This document shows positions 1 to 6,363 of a stretch of DNA of 22,279 nucleotides, piece after piece. The DNA is from an uncultured Eubacteriales bacterium (GTDB lineage: Bacteria > Bacillota > Clostridia > Oscillospirales > Oscillospiraceae). Below the pieces are notes generated by a model. The model ran no database searches, had not been told where the DNA came from, and worked only from the letters and a program-made list of their open reading frames with translations. Position 1 is the first letter of the stretch, and each line of letters begins with the position of its first letter. The stretch lies in NCBI GenBank assembly GCA_900546415.1, contig URCY01000029.1:1-22279 (forward strand), given 5' to 3'. A program made the translations under genes and the position numbers.

Positions 1-600
1 GACTTGCGCTTCGTGCTGCTCACGGGTGTGACGAAGTTTTCGCAGGTGAGTGTGTTCAGTGGTTTCAACCAGCCGGAGGATATCAGTATGAGTGCGGCCT
101 ACGAGGCGGTCTGCGGTATCACGGAGGCGGAACTGGAGGGGACGTTTCATGACGAGATGGACGCTATGGCGGACGAGATGGGAGTGAGTCCCCAGGAGGT
201 GCGCCAGTTGCTGAAGCGGCATTATGACGGCTATCATTTCAGTAAGCGGAAGACGGACATATTCAATCCCTTTAGTCTGCTCAATGCGCTTAGCGTTAGG
301 GATATACAGGATTATTGGTTTCGCACGGGTATGCCCAGTTACCTGGTCCGTCTGCTCAGCCATACGGATGAGAACCTCAACGAACTGACGGGGAAGTATT
401 ACATGCCGGAGCAGTTTGTGGACTATCGTGCCGATGTGGAGCGTCCGCTTCCGATGATATACCAGAGCGGTTACCTTACCATCAAGGGCTATGACCGCCT
501 TACAGGCACTTACCTGCTCGACTTCCCTAACGACGAGGTAAAGCGCGGCTTTGCCACTGCCGTTGCCACAGGCTATCTGCAGCCTAAAAGCCTTGTACTG
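1..600 (+). CDS. Partial AAA-ATPase-like / PD-(D/E)XK nuclease family protein (Bacteroidota type), both ends missing
   Basis: The reading frame is open from the first base, and its first residues (LRFVLLTGVTKFSQVSVFSG) are an internal motif of the 'AAA-ATPase-like' proteins that carry a C-terminal PD-(D/E)XK nuclease domain (DUF1703). These proteins are very abundant in Bacteroides and Prevotella. Further family-typical blocks follow: RHYDGYHFS near residue 75, FNPFSLLNAL near 88, YWFRTGMPSYL near 104, IYQSGYLTIKGYD near 152 and LLDFPNDEV near 170. The true start is off the window. The C-terminal nuclease part never appears, because family similarity stops around residue 200, where the sequence becomes the antisense of recJ. 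The frame stays open by chance to 2280, but that extension is not protein-like. Base composition and codon use differ from everything downstream. I am confident of the family; whether it belongs on this chromosome is doubtful. Confidence 0.8.
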
Positions 601-650
601 TCAGACCTGGCGCAGATGGTGCGCTCGCTTGCCGCCGCCGACCTCGCTCA
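590..650. other. Junction between Bacteroidota-like and clostridial sequence
   Basis: To the left the sequence has moderate GC and codes for a Bacteroidota-type protein on the plus strand. To the right it is strongly GC-rich and codes for recJ on the minus strand. Both proteins lose family resemblance within the same ~50 bases. The RecJ tail reads normally down to VAELSEVGGGK and is then followed by eight unconvincing residues and a stop at 601. The GCCGCCGCC run near 632-642 could be a short shared sequence at the join. An assembly chimera is the simplest reading; a real insertion at the recJ 3' end is the alternative. Confidence 0.7.
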
Positions 651-2142
651 GCTCGGCCACATGCAGCCCGCGCATGCAGAGGATCGGCCGCGGGCAGCCC
701 GCGCCGCACGGCTCGAGCCGGTCGAGCGCGGCGATCTCCGGCTCGGTCAGCAGCCGCGCCTGCACGGCACAGTCGATCTCGAGCGCGGGCTGCCCCGCGC
801 CGGATTCCCGGTGCGCCTGCGCGCGGCGGCACATCTCCTGCCGAAACACGTCGATATTCTCGCGCGGGATGGTGAAGCCCGCGGCAAATTCATGCCCGCC
901 GTAGCCCTCAAGCAGGGGCGCAAGCTCCTGAAGCGAGCGGAACAGATTGAAGCCGCCGTAGGAGCGCGAGGACGCCTTACCGTGCTCGCCGTTCATGCAG
1001 ATCAAAAAGGTCGGGCGGCAGAATTCCTCGCAAAGGCGCGAGGCGACGATGCCGATCACGCCCTGATGCCAGTTCTCCCCGGCCAGCACAATGGCGCTGT
1101 CGTCCGGGTGCTCCCGGCGCACCATGTCGCTGGCCTCGCGATAGATCTCGCTCTCCGTGGACTGCCGCTCGCGGTTCAGGCGGCAAAGCGTCTCAGCCAG
1201 CTCCTGCGCCTGCGCCGGGTCATCCGAGAGGAAGAGCTGCACGGCAAGCTCGGCGTGCTCCATGCGCCCGGCGGCGTTAATGCGCGGCGCGAGCACATAG
1301 CCGATCGTGCCCGCCGTGATCGGCTGCCCGCTGCACGAGCAGGCCTCGATCAGCGCGCGCAGACCGAGCCGGTGCGGCCGCTGCAGATCCGCAAGCCCCA
1401 TCACGACCAGCCGCCGGTTCTCTCCCCGCAGGGGCATGACGTCCGCGACCGTCCCAAGACAGACAAGGTCGCAGTAGCGCCGCGCAGCCGCGTCCTGATC
1501 GCCCTCGAGCGCGGCCGCCAGCTTGAAGGCGACGCCCACGCCGGAGAGATCGGTGTGCGGATAGGTGCGGTCGGGGCGGTGCGGGTCGACCACGGCGTCC
1601 GCCTGCGGCAGGGTCGGCTTGCACTCGTGGTGGTCGGTGATGACCAGCCGCACGCCCAGCTCGCGGCAGAGCTGCGCCTCCTCGAGCGCCGTGATGCCGC
1701 AGTCGACCGAGACGATCAGCCCCACGCCCTGCGCGGCAAGCTCCCGGATCGCCCCGGCATTGAGGCCGTAGCCCTCCTCGAGCCGTCCGGGGATATGATA
1801 TGTGCAATCCGCGCCGCGCGAGCGCAGATAATCCGTCAAGAGGCAGGTCGCCGTGATGCCGTCGACGTCATAATCGCCGAACACCGCAATGCGCGTGCCG
1901 TCGCGAAGCGCCTGCTCGATCGCGGCGACGGCACGATCCATCTCCCTGAGCAGCAGCGGCTCCTCCAGCGGGCTGTCCGTCCGCAGGAGCGCCTCGGCCT
2001 GCTCGGCCGTCTCGCAGCCGCGCGCGCTGAGCACACGCGCCGTCAGCGCGCCATAGCCGCCGCGCTCCAGCGCCGCCACGGCCGCCGCATCCGGCTGTCC
2101 GATTTTCCAAGTTCCGTACTTCAAAGCAAAAGCCACATCCAC
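601..2142 (-). CDS. recJ: Single-stranded-DNA-specific exonuclease RecJ, C-terminus disrupted
   Basis: RecJ is a 5'-3' single-strand DNA exonuclease of the DHH superfamily, acting in recombination and repair in the cytoplasm. All the core motifs are present: FGDYDVDG (motif I), VSVDCGITA (motif II), VITDHHE (the DHH motif, III), LSGVGVAFKL, and in the DHHA1 half GYGGHEFAAGFTI. The frame is open up to 2244, but a sigma-A-like promoter at 2192-2220 lies inside that extension. I therefore place the start at the GTG at 2142 (or the GTG at 2136), just before FALKYGTWKIG, which resembles a normal RecJ N-terminus. The 3' end reaches the join at ~600-650, so the last part of the C-terminal OB-like domain is replaced by a few unrelated residues before a TGA at 601. 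The function is certain; the exact start is not, and the gene is probably incomplete here. Confidence 0.9.
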   Translation of the reverse strand: MDVAFALKYGTWKIGQPDAAAVAALERGGYGALTARVLSARGCETAEQAEALLRTDSPLEEPLLLREMDRAVAAIEQALRDGTRIAVFGDYDVDGITATCLLTDYLRSRGADCTYHIPGRLEEGYGLNAGAIRELAAQGVGLIVSVDCGITALEEAQLCRELGVRLVITDHHECKPTLPQADAVVDPHRPDRTYPHTDLSGVGVAFKLAAALEGDQDAAARRYCDLVCLGTVADVMPLRGENRRLVVMGLADLQRPHRLGLRALIEACSCSGQPITAGTIGYVLAPRINAAGRMEHAELAVQLFLSDDPAQAQELAETLCRLNRERQSTESEIYREASDMVRREHPDDSAIVLAGENWHQGVIGIVASRLCEEFCRPTFLICMNGEHGKASSRSYGGFNLFRSLQELAPLLEGYGGHEFAAGFTIPRENIDVFRQEMCRRAQAHRESGAGQPALEIDCAVQARLLTEPEIAALDRLEPCGAGCPRPILCMRGLHVAELSEVGGGKRAHHLRQV

Positions 2143-2191
2143 ATTCCATGGGACACCGCTGCAAATTCCGGTTCCCCCATTTTTTCTTTTT

Positions 2192-2220
2192 ATTATATCA
2201 AAAAAAACGGCGCGGTACAA
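2192..2220 (-). promoter_or_regulatory. Sigma-A-type promoter for recJ
   Basis: On the minus strand, TTGTAC (2215-2220) and a perfect TATAAT (2192-2197) are separated by exactly 17 bases, placing the start of transcription near 2185. The -35 box sits inside the hairpin at 2209-2229. Confidence 0.65.
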
Positions 2221-2229
2221 TACCGCGCC
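2201..2229 (-). terminator. Terminator-like hairpin upstream of recJ
   Basis: On the minus strand GGCGCGGTA-TTG-TACCGCGCC forms a perfect 9-bp stem with a 3-base loop, followed by GTTTTTTT. It would stop minus-strand read-through entering recJ, but its 3' arm and loop also contain the recJ -35 box, so it could instead be an operator-like palindrome. Confidence 0.55.
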
Positions 2230-2370
2230 GCCGGAAAATCGCAAATTCCGCGCATTTGTTTTGCCTTTTGTTTATTTTAACACGATATTTATTTTTTCAC
2301 AAGTATTTTTATCCATTAAGCTTTTTCTTAATAAAAACGTAAATAATTCGTAAATTTTGCCCGCAGTTGC

Positions 2371-2398
2371 TTGTAAATCCGTCCAAAATCGCTATAAT
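2371..2398 (+). promoter_or_regulatory. Promoter for the zinc-ribbon protein gene
   Basis: TTGTAA (2371-2376) and TATAAT (2393-2398) are 16 bases apart. Transcription would begin near 2405, leaving a very short leader that holds the AGGTGA ribosome binding site at 2406-2411. The AT-rich stretch at 2240-2370 between recJ and this promoter shows nothing else I can name. Confidence 0.6.
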
Positions 2399-2416
2399 GG
2401 GAATCAGGTGATGATT

Positions 2417-2827
2417 ATGCTTCGACGCTTGTCCGAGTCCGTGCGCCGCTTCATGTACGGGCGTTACGGCTCCGACAATTTTAATTTGTTTCTGTTGGGC
2501 GGCGCGGTCTGCCTGAGTCTGCTCAACAATCTGCTGTCGGTCTTTTTCCGCAGACGTGCGTTTTATTCGCTTGGCATCTGGCCGGCGCTCTCGCTGCTGG
2601 TCTATGCCATGCTCGGCTTCGCGATCTTCCGTCTGCTCTCGCGGAACATTTACCGCCGCCAGCGCGAAAACCGCGCCTTCAAGAATTTCTGGGCGCGCCT
2701 GACCGACCGCAAAAACCGCTATTTCCGCTGCCCGAGCTGCCGCCAGACGATGCGCGTCCCGCGCCACCGCGGCAAGATCAAGATCCGCTGCCCGAAATGC
2801 GGCGCTCAGTTCACGCGTAAAACATAA
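2417..2827 (+). CDS. Small membrane protein with C-terminal zinc ribbon
   Basis: This 136-residue protein belongs to a conserved but uncharacterised clostridial family. After a basic N-terminus (RFMYGRYGSDNFN) there are two hydrophobic segments at about residues 23-40 and 50-68, then a basic cytoplasmic tail. The tail ends in a four-cysteine zinc ribbon, CPSC followed by a basic linker (RVPRHRGKIKIR) and CPKCGAQF. I chose the ATG at 2417, six bases after AGGTG; an ATG at 2411 is possible, and the open frame runs further upstream to 2357 without a binding site. The promoter at 2371-2398 excludes the longest version. The stop codon TAA is also the left target-site copy of the MITE inserted at 2825. 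Function is unknown; zinc binding is inferred from the cysteine spacing. Confidence 0.8.
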   Translation: MLRRLSESVRRFMYGRYGSDNFNLFLLGGAVCLSLLNNLLSVFFRRRAFYSLGIWPALSLLVYAMLGFAIFRLLSRNIYRRQRENRAFKNFWARLTDRKNRYFRCPSCRQTMRVPRHRGKIKIRCPKCGAQFTRKT

Positions 2828-2991
2828 GGGAACCTCTGAATCAATCGGCTGCGGCGCTCAGCGGGTCTTTCGTCCCAACTTATCGGTTTGAAAATCTTGA
2901 AATACACAAAGTATTCCTGCGATTTCCAAACCTCAATTTGGAACAAAATCCCTCGCTGACCACTCTTGCGATTGAAACAGAGGTTCCCTAA
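2825..2991. mobile_element. MITE-like element, copy 1 (about 161 bp between TAA repeats)
   Basis: The ends are GGGAACCTCTG at 2828 and its reverse complement ending at 2988. With two mismatches the inverted repeat extends to ~20 bases (through TCAATCG). A TAA triplet flanks each end (2825-2827 and 2989-2991), matching a 3-bp target duplication of the TNA kind known for some IS5-family subgroups. There is no transposase. Inside, GGTTTGAAAATC (2885-2896) and GATTTCCAAACC (2921-2932) pair, with a second inner stem AATAC/GTATT, so the whole element can fold into one long imperfect hairpin. A second copy in the same orientation lies at the right end of the window. The IS5 connection is an inference from target-site length only. 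Confidence 0.8.
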
Positions 2992-3006
2992 GATCAGATA
3001 GCAAAA

Positions 3007-3046
3007 CGGTGGGCTTCCGATCGGAAGCCCACCGTTTTTTCCGGAA
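3007..3046. terminator. Bidirectional terminator after the amidase gene
   Basis: CGGTGGGCTTCC-GATC-GGAAGCCCACCG is a perfect 12-bp stem or longer palindrome. It is followed by TTTTTT on the plus strand and TTTT on the minus strand. It sits just beyond the stop of the minus-strand amidase (3054) and would also end plus-strand transcription from the zinc-ribbon gene. Confidence 0.85.
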
Positions 3047-3053
3047 AATTCGC

Positions 3054-3824
3054 TCATCGGACAAGGTCAAAAACACCCGCGCGGTCAAGCAGCGTGAGCA
3101 GCCGCAGGCTGTCCTCGCCCAGGTCGAGCCGCAGACTCTCGCCCTCGCCGCACCAGCCGTCGAGCAGACCGCGCCGCGCCAGCTTTTCCAGCGTCGCGCG
3201 ATAGGCCGGGCAGCGGACGTCCTTGAGCAGCTCATAGCGCTCCTCCGGTGCCTCCAGCCCGAAATACTCCGCGATGAGCGCGGCCTCCGCCTCGGCCAGC
3301 CGCCGCAGGTTCTCGTCCGAGCGCAGCCACGCCGCGATCCGCGGCTGCGTGTGGAAGCTGTGCTCCACGCGCAGCGCAAGCGTCCCCATCTGCGCCGCAA
3401 AGCGCATCACCGGGTCAAGCTCCGCGTCCCGCGCAGCGTTCCGGCGCACGAGGAATTGCGGAAGCTGCCGCGTGCCCATCACGTCGGCGACCACCTCGGA
3501 GAGCGCCTGCGCGAGCTGCTCGCCCCGATGATTGACGGGGTAGAGCACCGACACATAGTCCACGTTGTCGTTCCGCCCGCTGGCCACGGCGTTGCTGTGC
3601 AGGCTCAGCAGCAGTGCGCAGCCGCGCCCCATGCGCCCGCGCTCATAGTCCGACGGATCGTCCGTCACCCTGCCGCGCGTGCAGACGACCTCCGCACCGT
3701 AGCGCTCGAGCGCCCGCCGCAGGAAGCGCGCAAGCGCAAACATGCGCGTTCCCTCGCTGTAGGTCGGGTCGGCCGGGCTAGGATTGCTGCCGAAGGTATG
3801 TCCGGGGTCGATGCAGATTCTCAT
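3054..3824 (-). CDS. N-acetylmuramoyl-L-alanine amidase (Amidase_3), phage-endolysin type
   Basis: This zinc amidase cleaves the bond between muramic acid and the stem peptide of peptidoglycan. The Amidase_3 signature is visible: DPGH with zinc ligand H9, E24 in SEGTRMFALARFL, LLSLHSNAV with H76, and the catalytic glutamate E154 in LRVEHSFHTQP. There is no signal peptide, as in holin-dependent endolysins. After the catalytic domain (residues 1-~187) comes a ~65-residue C-terminal module (YRATLEKLARRGLLDGW...LDLGEDSLRLLTLLDRAGVFD). Similar modules occur on clostridial phage amidases, and it loosely resembles an SLH repeat. Its ATG overlaps the stop of the upstream small membrane gene (ATGA), which suggests translational coupling in a lysis cassette. 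Total length is 256 residues. Confidence 0.88.
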   Translation of the reverse strand: MRICIDPGHTFGSNPSPADPTYSEGTRMFALARFLRRALERYGAEVVCTRGRVTDDPSDYERGRMGRGCALLLSLHSNAVASGRNDNVDYVSVLYPVNHRGEQLAQALSEVVADVMGTRQLPQFLVRRNAARDAELDPVMRFAAQMGTLALRVEHSFHTQPRIAAWLRSDENLRRLAEAEAALIAEYFGLEAPEERYELLKDVRCPAYRATLEKLARRGLLDGWCGEGESLRLDLGEDSLRLLTLLDRAGVFDLVR

Positions 3825-4030
3825 CCTCTGCCCCCGTTCCGCTCATACTGCGTGCCGAAATAGAATCCGATGATGACCGTGTAAACGGTCAGGAACTGCT
3901 GCCCGCTGACCGTGCCGAACAGGGTCAGCAGGCTGAACACGAGCGTCGCCGTGAGCGTGACCAACGATTTGATCGTCAGCAGCCTTCCGACGCGCTCCTG
4001 CGCCGTCTGCTCAGACGACGCGCTGCTCAA
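3821..4030 (-). CDS. Small membrane protein of a phage lysis cassette (holin-like)
   Basis: About 69 residues. A hydrophobic stretch LVTLTATLVFSLLTLFGTVSGQQFLTVY is followed by a second apolar patch (TVIIGFYFGTQYE) and a charged tail. Similar short proteins, with an '-IKSLVTL...SGQQFLTVYTVIIGFYFGTQ-' pattern, sit beside amidases in clostridial prophages, where they are thought to act as holins or holin accessories. The start is uncertain. The frame stays open to an ATG at 4099 inside the preceding gene, but homologues begin shortly before IKSLVTL. I chose the TTG at 4030, which overlaps the end of the XhlA-like gene by ~20 bases. The stop overlaps the amidase ATG. The holin role is inferred from size, topology and neighbours. 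Confidence 0.65.
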   Translation of the reverse strand: MSSASSEQTAQERVGRLLTIKSLVTLTATLVFSLLTLFGTVSGQQFLTVYTVIIGFYFGTQYERNGGRG

Positions 4031-4232
4031 GCTCGTCGATCCGGTGTCCGACGCTCTTGAGCTTTTCCTCGAGTACAGGGATGCGTTCTCCGAAGCCATT
4101 GTGCTTATCCACCTTTCGTTCCAATTGTTCCAGCCGATAATTTGTCAGCTTGGAGGAGGTGATAATGCCGCCAAAGCTGCCGATCAGCGTTCCCGCCAGC
4201 GACAGCAGCGCGATCAGAACCTCGCTGTTCAT
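4011..4232 (-). CDS. XhlA-like phage membrane-associated protein
   Basis: This 73-residue protein has a hydrophobic N-terminus (VLIALLSLAGTLIGSFGGIIT, residues 4-24). A charged predicted coiled coil follows (YRLEQLERKVDKHNGFGERIPVLEEKLKSVGHRIDELEQ). The arrangement resembles hemolysin XhlA and related small phage lysis proteins, although in XhlA itself the order is reversed. A strong ribosome binding site, GGGGGTGA, lies four bases before the ATG at 4232. It is the first gene of a three-gene cassette with the small membrane protein and the amidase. The name is by resemblance; the role in lysis or secretion is inferred. Confidence 0.7.
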   Translation of the reverse strand: MNSEVLIALLSLAGTLIGSFGGIITSSKLTNYRLEQLERKVDKHNGFGERIPVLEEKLKSVGHRIDELEQRVV

Positions 4233-4272
4233 ATTCTCACCCCCTCAACCATGGGGACGAAAAAGCGCCAAA

Positions 4273-4311
4273 TTGCCGCAGAATGTGCAACAAGTGCCCA
4301 TTCTGCGGCAA
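4273..4311. terminator. Strong stem-loop between the VanY gene and the lysis cassette
   Basis: TTGCCGCAGAATG (4273-4285) and CATTCTGCGGCAA (4299-4311) form a perfect 13-bp stem, and the loop can add GCA/TGC pairs. It begins nine bases after the stop of the minus-strand VanY gene, so it probably ends or attenuates that transcript. On the minus strand the following bases are TTTGGCGCTTTTT, a weak and interrupted U-tract. Confidence 0.6.
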
Positions 4312-4319
4312 AAAATCGC

Positions 4320-5345
4320 TCAATTTTGAATTGTCACCACATATCCGTCGACGTTGTTGCCGCTGACGGTATAGGCGCGGTCGGTCGGCACGATCAGCCG
4401 CCCGGCTGGGCAGAAATACAGCTCATAGGACACGCCGAGGCATTCGGTCGTGAGATGCGCGCCGTCAAAGGGATAGTGCCGCAGCAGGTCGGTGTATTCC
4501 TCGAGGCACAGGCCGCCGCTCGCCATCAGATAGCTGTGCGGCAGACCGACATAGCGATAGTGCCACGATTCATAGCCGATCCCCGTGAGCGCGGTCTTGT
4601 CCTGCGGATAGCGCAGCACAAAGCCGTATTCCCACGCGTGGTCGGCCGCCCACTGATATTCCCCCGTGCCGGAAAAGCCGCCGCTCTCGTTCGTCTCGGG
4701 AAAATAGGTGTCCAGATCGAGCGCAAGCCCCGTGTGATGCTCGCTGTGACCGGGCAGCGCCAGATAGAGGTCGGCATAAGCCTGCCCGTTGTTGCTGACG
4801 GCCTTGTCATAGAGCTGCTGCTGTTCCTCCACCGAGCGGTGCCCCGCGACCACATTCAGGACCCAGATTCCGCTCTCGTCAAAGAAATCGTCGAGCCACG
4901 CGTTCAGCGCCTCGGTGACCTCCGGCCGCAGGCCGAGCTCCGTGCTGCGCACGCCGTAGTGGATCGACCGCAGGTCGTTGATTGAGACCGTTTCAACGCC
5001 GTCCGGCTCAAAGCCGAAATCCCGGTTCACGAGCACGAGCGTTCCGTCAGACAGCGGCGGCAGGGCATACTCCTCGCGGTAGCCCTCCGGGAGCGGCGCG
5101 GGCAGCGTCGTCTCCGTCGCGGGCTGCTCCGTCTCGACGGACTCCGTCTCCTGCATCGGCTCGGCCGGTCGCGTCGACACTGCCATCTCGGTCGGCGGCC
5201 GGGTGGGCGCAGCCGTCTCCTGCGCCGCCCGCGCCTGCTTCGGCCGAAGGCGAAGCAGCGCCAGCAGCGCGCCGGTCACCGCCAGCACGAGCAGGCCGTA
5301 ACCTGCCAGCCGCCGGAGCAGCCCGCGTTTTTCTTTTGTAACCAT
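4320..5345 (-). CDS. D-alanyl-D-alanine carboxypeptidase, VanY/M15B family, membrane-anchored
   Basis: The 341-residue protein begins with a basic N-terminus and one membrane segment (residues ~15-33). A Pro/Thr/Glu-rich linker follows (~36-88), then an extracellular M15B peptidase domain (~100-300). The zinc signature SxHxxGxAxD is S201-D210, giving ligands H203 and D210. The third ligand H262 and the catalytic glutamate E259 lie in YESWHYRYVG. R170 in GHRS is the substrate-binding arginine. Such enzymes trim the terminal D-Ala from peptidoglycan stem peptides. I chose the ATG at 5345 because GGAGGA lies five bases upstream; the frame is open to 5411 but has no signal there. It starts right after the uppP terminator and has no visible promoter of its own. 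A role in vancomycin resistance is not implied: no vanH/A/X genes are present. Confidence 0.88.
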   Translation of the reverse strand: MVTKEKRGLLRRLAGYGLLVLAVTGALLALLRLRPKQARAAQETAAPTRPPTEMAVSTRPAEPMQETESVETEQPATETTLPAPLPEGYREEYALPPLSDGTLVLVNRDFGFEPDGVETVSINDLRSIHYGVRSTELGLRPEVTEALNAWLDDFFDESGIWVLNVVAGHRSVEEQQQLYDKAVSNNGQAYADLYLALPGHSEHHTGLALDLDTYFPETNESGGFSGTGEYQWAADHAWEYGFVLRYPQDKTALTGIGYESWHYRYVGLPHSYLMASGGLCLEEYTDLLRHYPFDGAHLTTECLGVSYELYFCPAGRLIVPTDRAYTVSGNNVDGYVVTIQN

Positions 5346-5358
5346 ACGCTTCCTCCGT

Positions 5359-5403
5359 AAAAAAGCACAGCTCGAGCACCCCGTGGCACGCGGTGTTCGA
5401 GCT
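5359..5403 (-). terminator. Rho-independent terminator after uppP
   Basis: On the minus strand AGCTCGAACACC (5392-5403) pairs with GGTGCTCGAGCT (5369-5380), with one G-T pair. It is followed by GTGCTTTTTT. It lies between uppP and the VanY gene, immediately before the latter's ribosome binding site, so VanY expression may depend on read-through. Confidence 0.8.
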
Positions 5404-5428
5404 GAAGGCATTCATTCTATATCGTTGT

Positions 5429-6334
5429 TTATCTGCTCAGAATGTACCAGATCAGAACGACCACGCCAAGGCCGATGCGATACCAGCCGAAGGCCGTGAA
5501 ATCGTGCTTTTTGATGTAATTCATCAGGAACTTGATCGCCGCGATCGACACGGCGAAGGCCACGGCCATCGCCACGAGGAGCACGGCAAACTGCGTCCCG
5601 GTGAAATGGAAGCCGAATTTGACCAGCTTGAGCAGCGACGCGCCGAACATGACCGGGATCGCGAGGAAGAAGGTGTATTCCGCAGCCGTCTCGCGCGAGG
5701 CGCCGATCAGGATGCCGCCGAGAATGGTCGCGCCGGAGCGAGAGGTGCCCGGCACGAGCGCGAGAACCTGAAACACGCCGATGAGCGCGGCGTCCTTCCA
5801 TGTGACCGCCGCAACGGAGGTCACGCGCGGCTTGCGCGAGCGGTTATAGCGCTCGACAAACAGGAAGCCCACGCCGTAGAGGATGAGCATCGCGGCGACC
5901 ACGACGCCGTTATACAGATGCGCGTCCATCCAGTCGTCCAGCGGCAGGCCGATGAGGATTGCAGGCAGACAGGAGACGGCGATTTTCAGCCACATGATGA
6001 TCTTGTCCATGTAGCAATAATGGTCGCAGAAGCCTTGCAGCCCGCCGACAAGGGCGTTGTCACTTTGCGCGGCGAACCACGAATGGCGCGGCTCGCGTCT
6101 GCGGTGGAACGGCCAGAATTTGCCGAAATAGAGCACCACGACCGCCAGGATCGCGCCGAATTGGATCACGACCATGAACATGTTCATGAAGCTCTCGGTC
6201 AGAACGGGGTGGTTCGGGGTCTTCCAGAAGCTGTCGACCAGGATCATGTGGCCGGTGCTGCTGATGGGCAGCCACTCGGTGATGCCCTCGACGATGCCGA
6301 GGAAAACGACCTTCAGCCAGTCCAAAAATGCCAT
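5429..6334 (-). CDS. uppP: Undecaprenyl-diphosphatase UppP (BacA)
   Basis: This integral membrane enzyme dephosphorylates undecaprenyl diphosphate to regenerate the lipid carrier for peptidoglycan and polymer synthesis, and often confers bacitracin tolerance. The 301-residue protein has multiple hydrophobic helices and both family motifs. The first is GIVEGITEWLPISSTGH (residues 13-29, catalytic E16, E20, S26, H29). The second is PGTSRSGAT (195-203). A hydrophilic insertion around residues 77-110 (HRRREPRHSW...) lies between the first helices. The start is the ATG at 6334; an AAGGAA sequence lies ~13 bases upstream, rather far for a binding site. It follows dapH by 29 bases with no terminator and is the last gene before the 5359-5403 terminator. 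Confidence 0.95.
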   Translation of the reverse strand: MAFLDWLKVVFLGIVEGITEWLPISSTGHMILVDSFWKTPNHPVLTESFMNMFMVVIQFGAILAVVVLYFGKFWPFHRRREPRHSWFAAQSDNALVGGLQGFCDHYCYMDKIIMWLKIAVSCLPAILIGLPLDDWMDAHLYNGVVVAAMLILYGVGFLFVERYNRSRKPRVTSVAAVTWKDAALIGVFQVLALVPGTSRSGATILGGILIGASRETAAEYTFFLAIPVMFGASLLKLVKFGFHFTGTQFAVLLVAMAVAFAVSIAAIKFLMNYIKKHDFTAFGWYRIGLGVVVLIWYILSR

Positions 6335-6363
6335 AATATGTAGTCAGTTCCTTTCTGCCGGGG

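Noticed and set aside
2143..2244. Longer recJ start at the ATG at 2244
   Set aside because: A strong TATAAT promoter and a terminator-like hairpin lie within the added segment, and the added residues do not resemble RecJ.
600..2280. Plus-strand continuation of the first ORF (residues ~200-758)
   Set aside because: It is the antisense of recJ, which has every expected RecJ motif. The continuation is Arg/Ala/Gln-rich and has no family resemblance; it is open only because of the GC-rich codon bias.
3054..4232. A complete prophage
   Set aside because: Only three lysis-type genes are present. Both flanks are ordinary chromosomal genes and no integrase, structural gene or attachment repeats were found.
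4320..5345. Vancomycin-resistance gene vanY as part of a resistance cluster
   Set aside because: The enzyme family is right, but no vanR/S/H/A/X genes are near and such carboxypeptidases are common housekeeping proteins in Clostridia.
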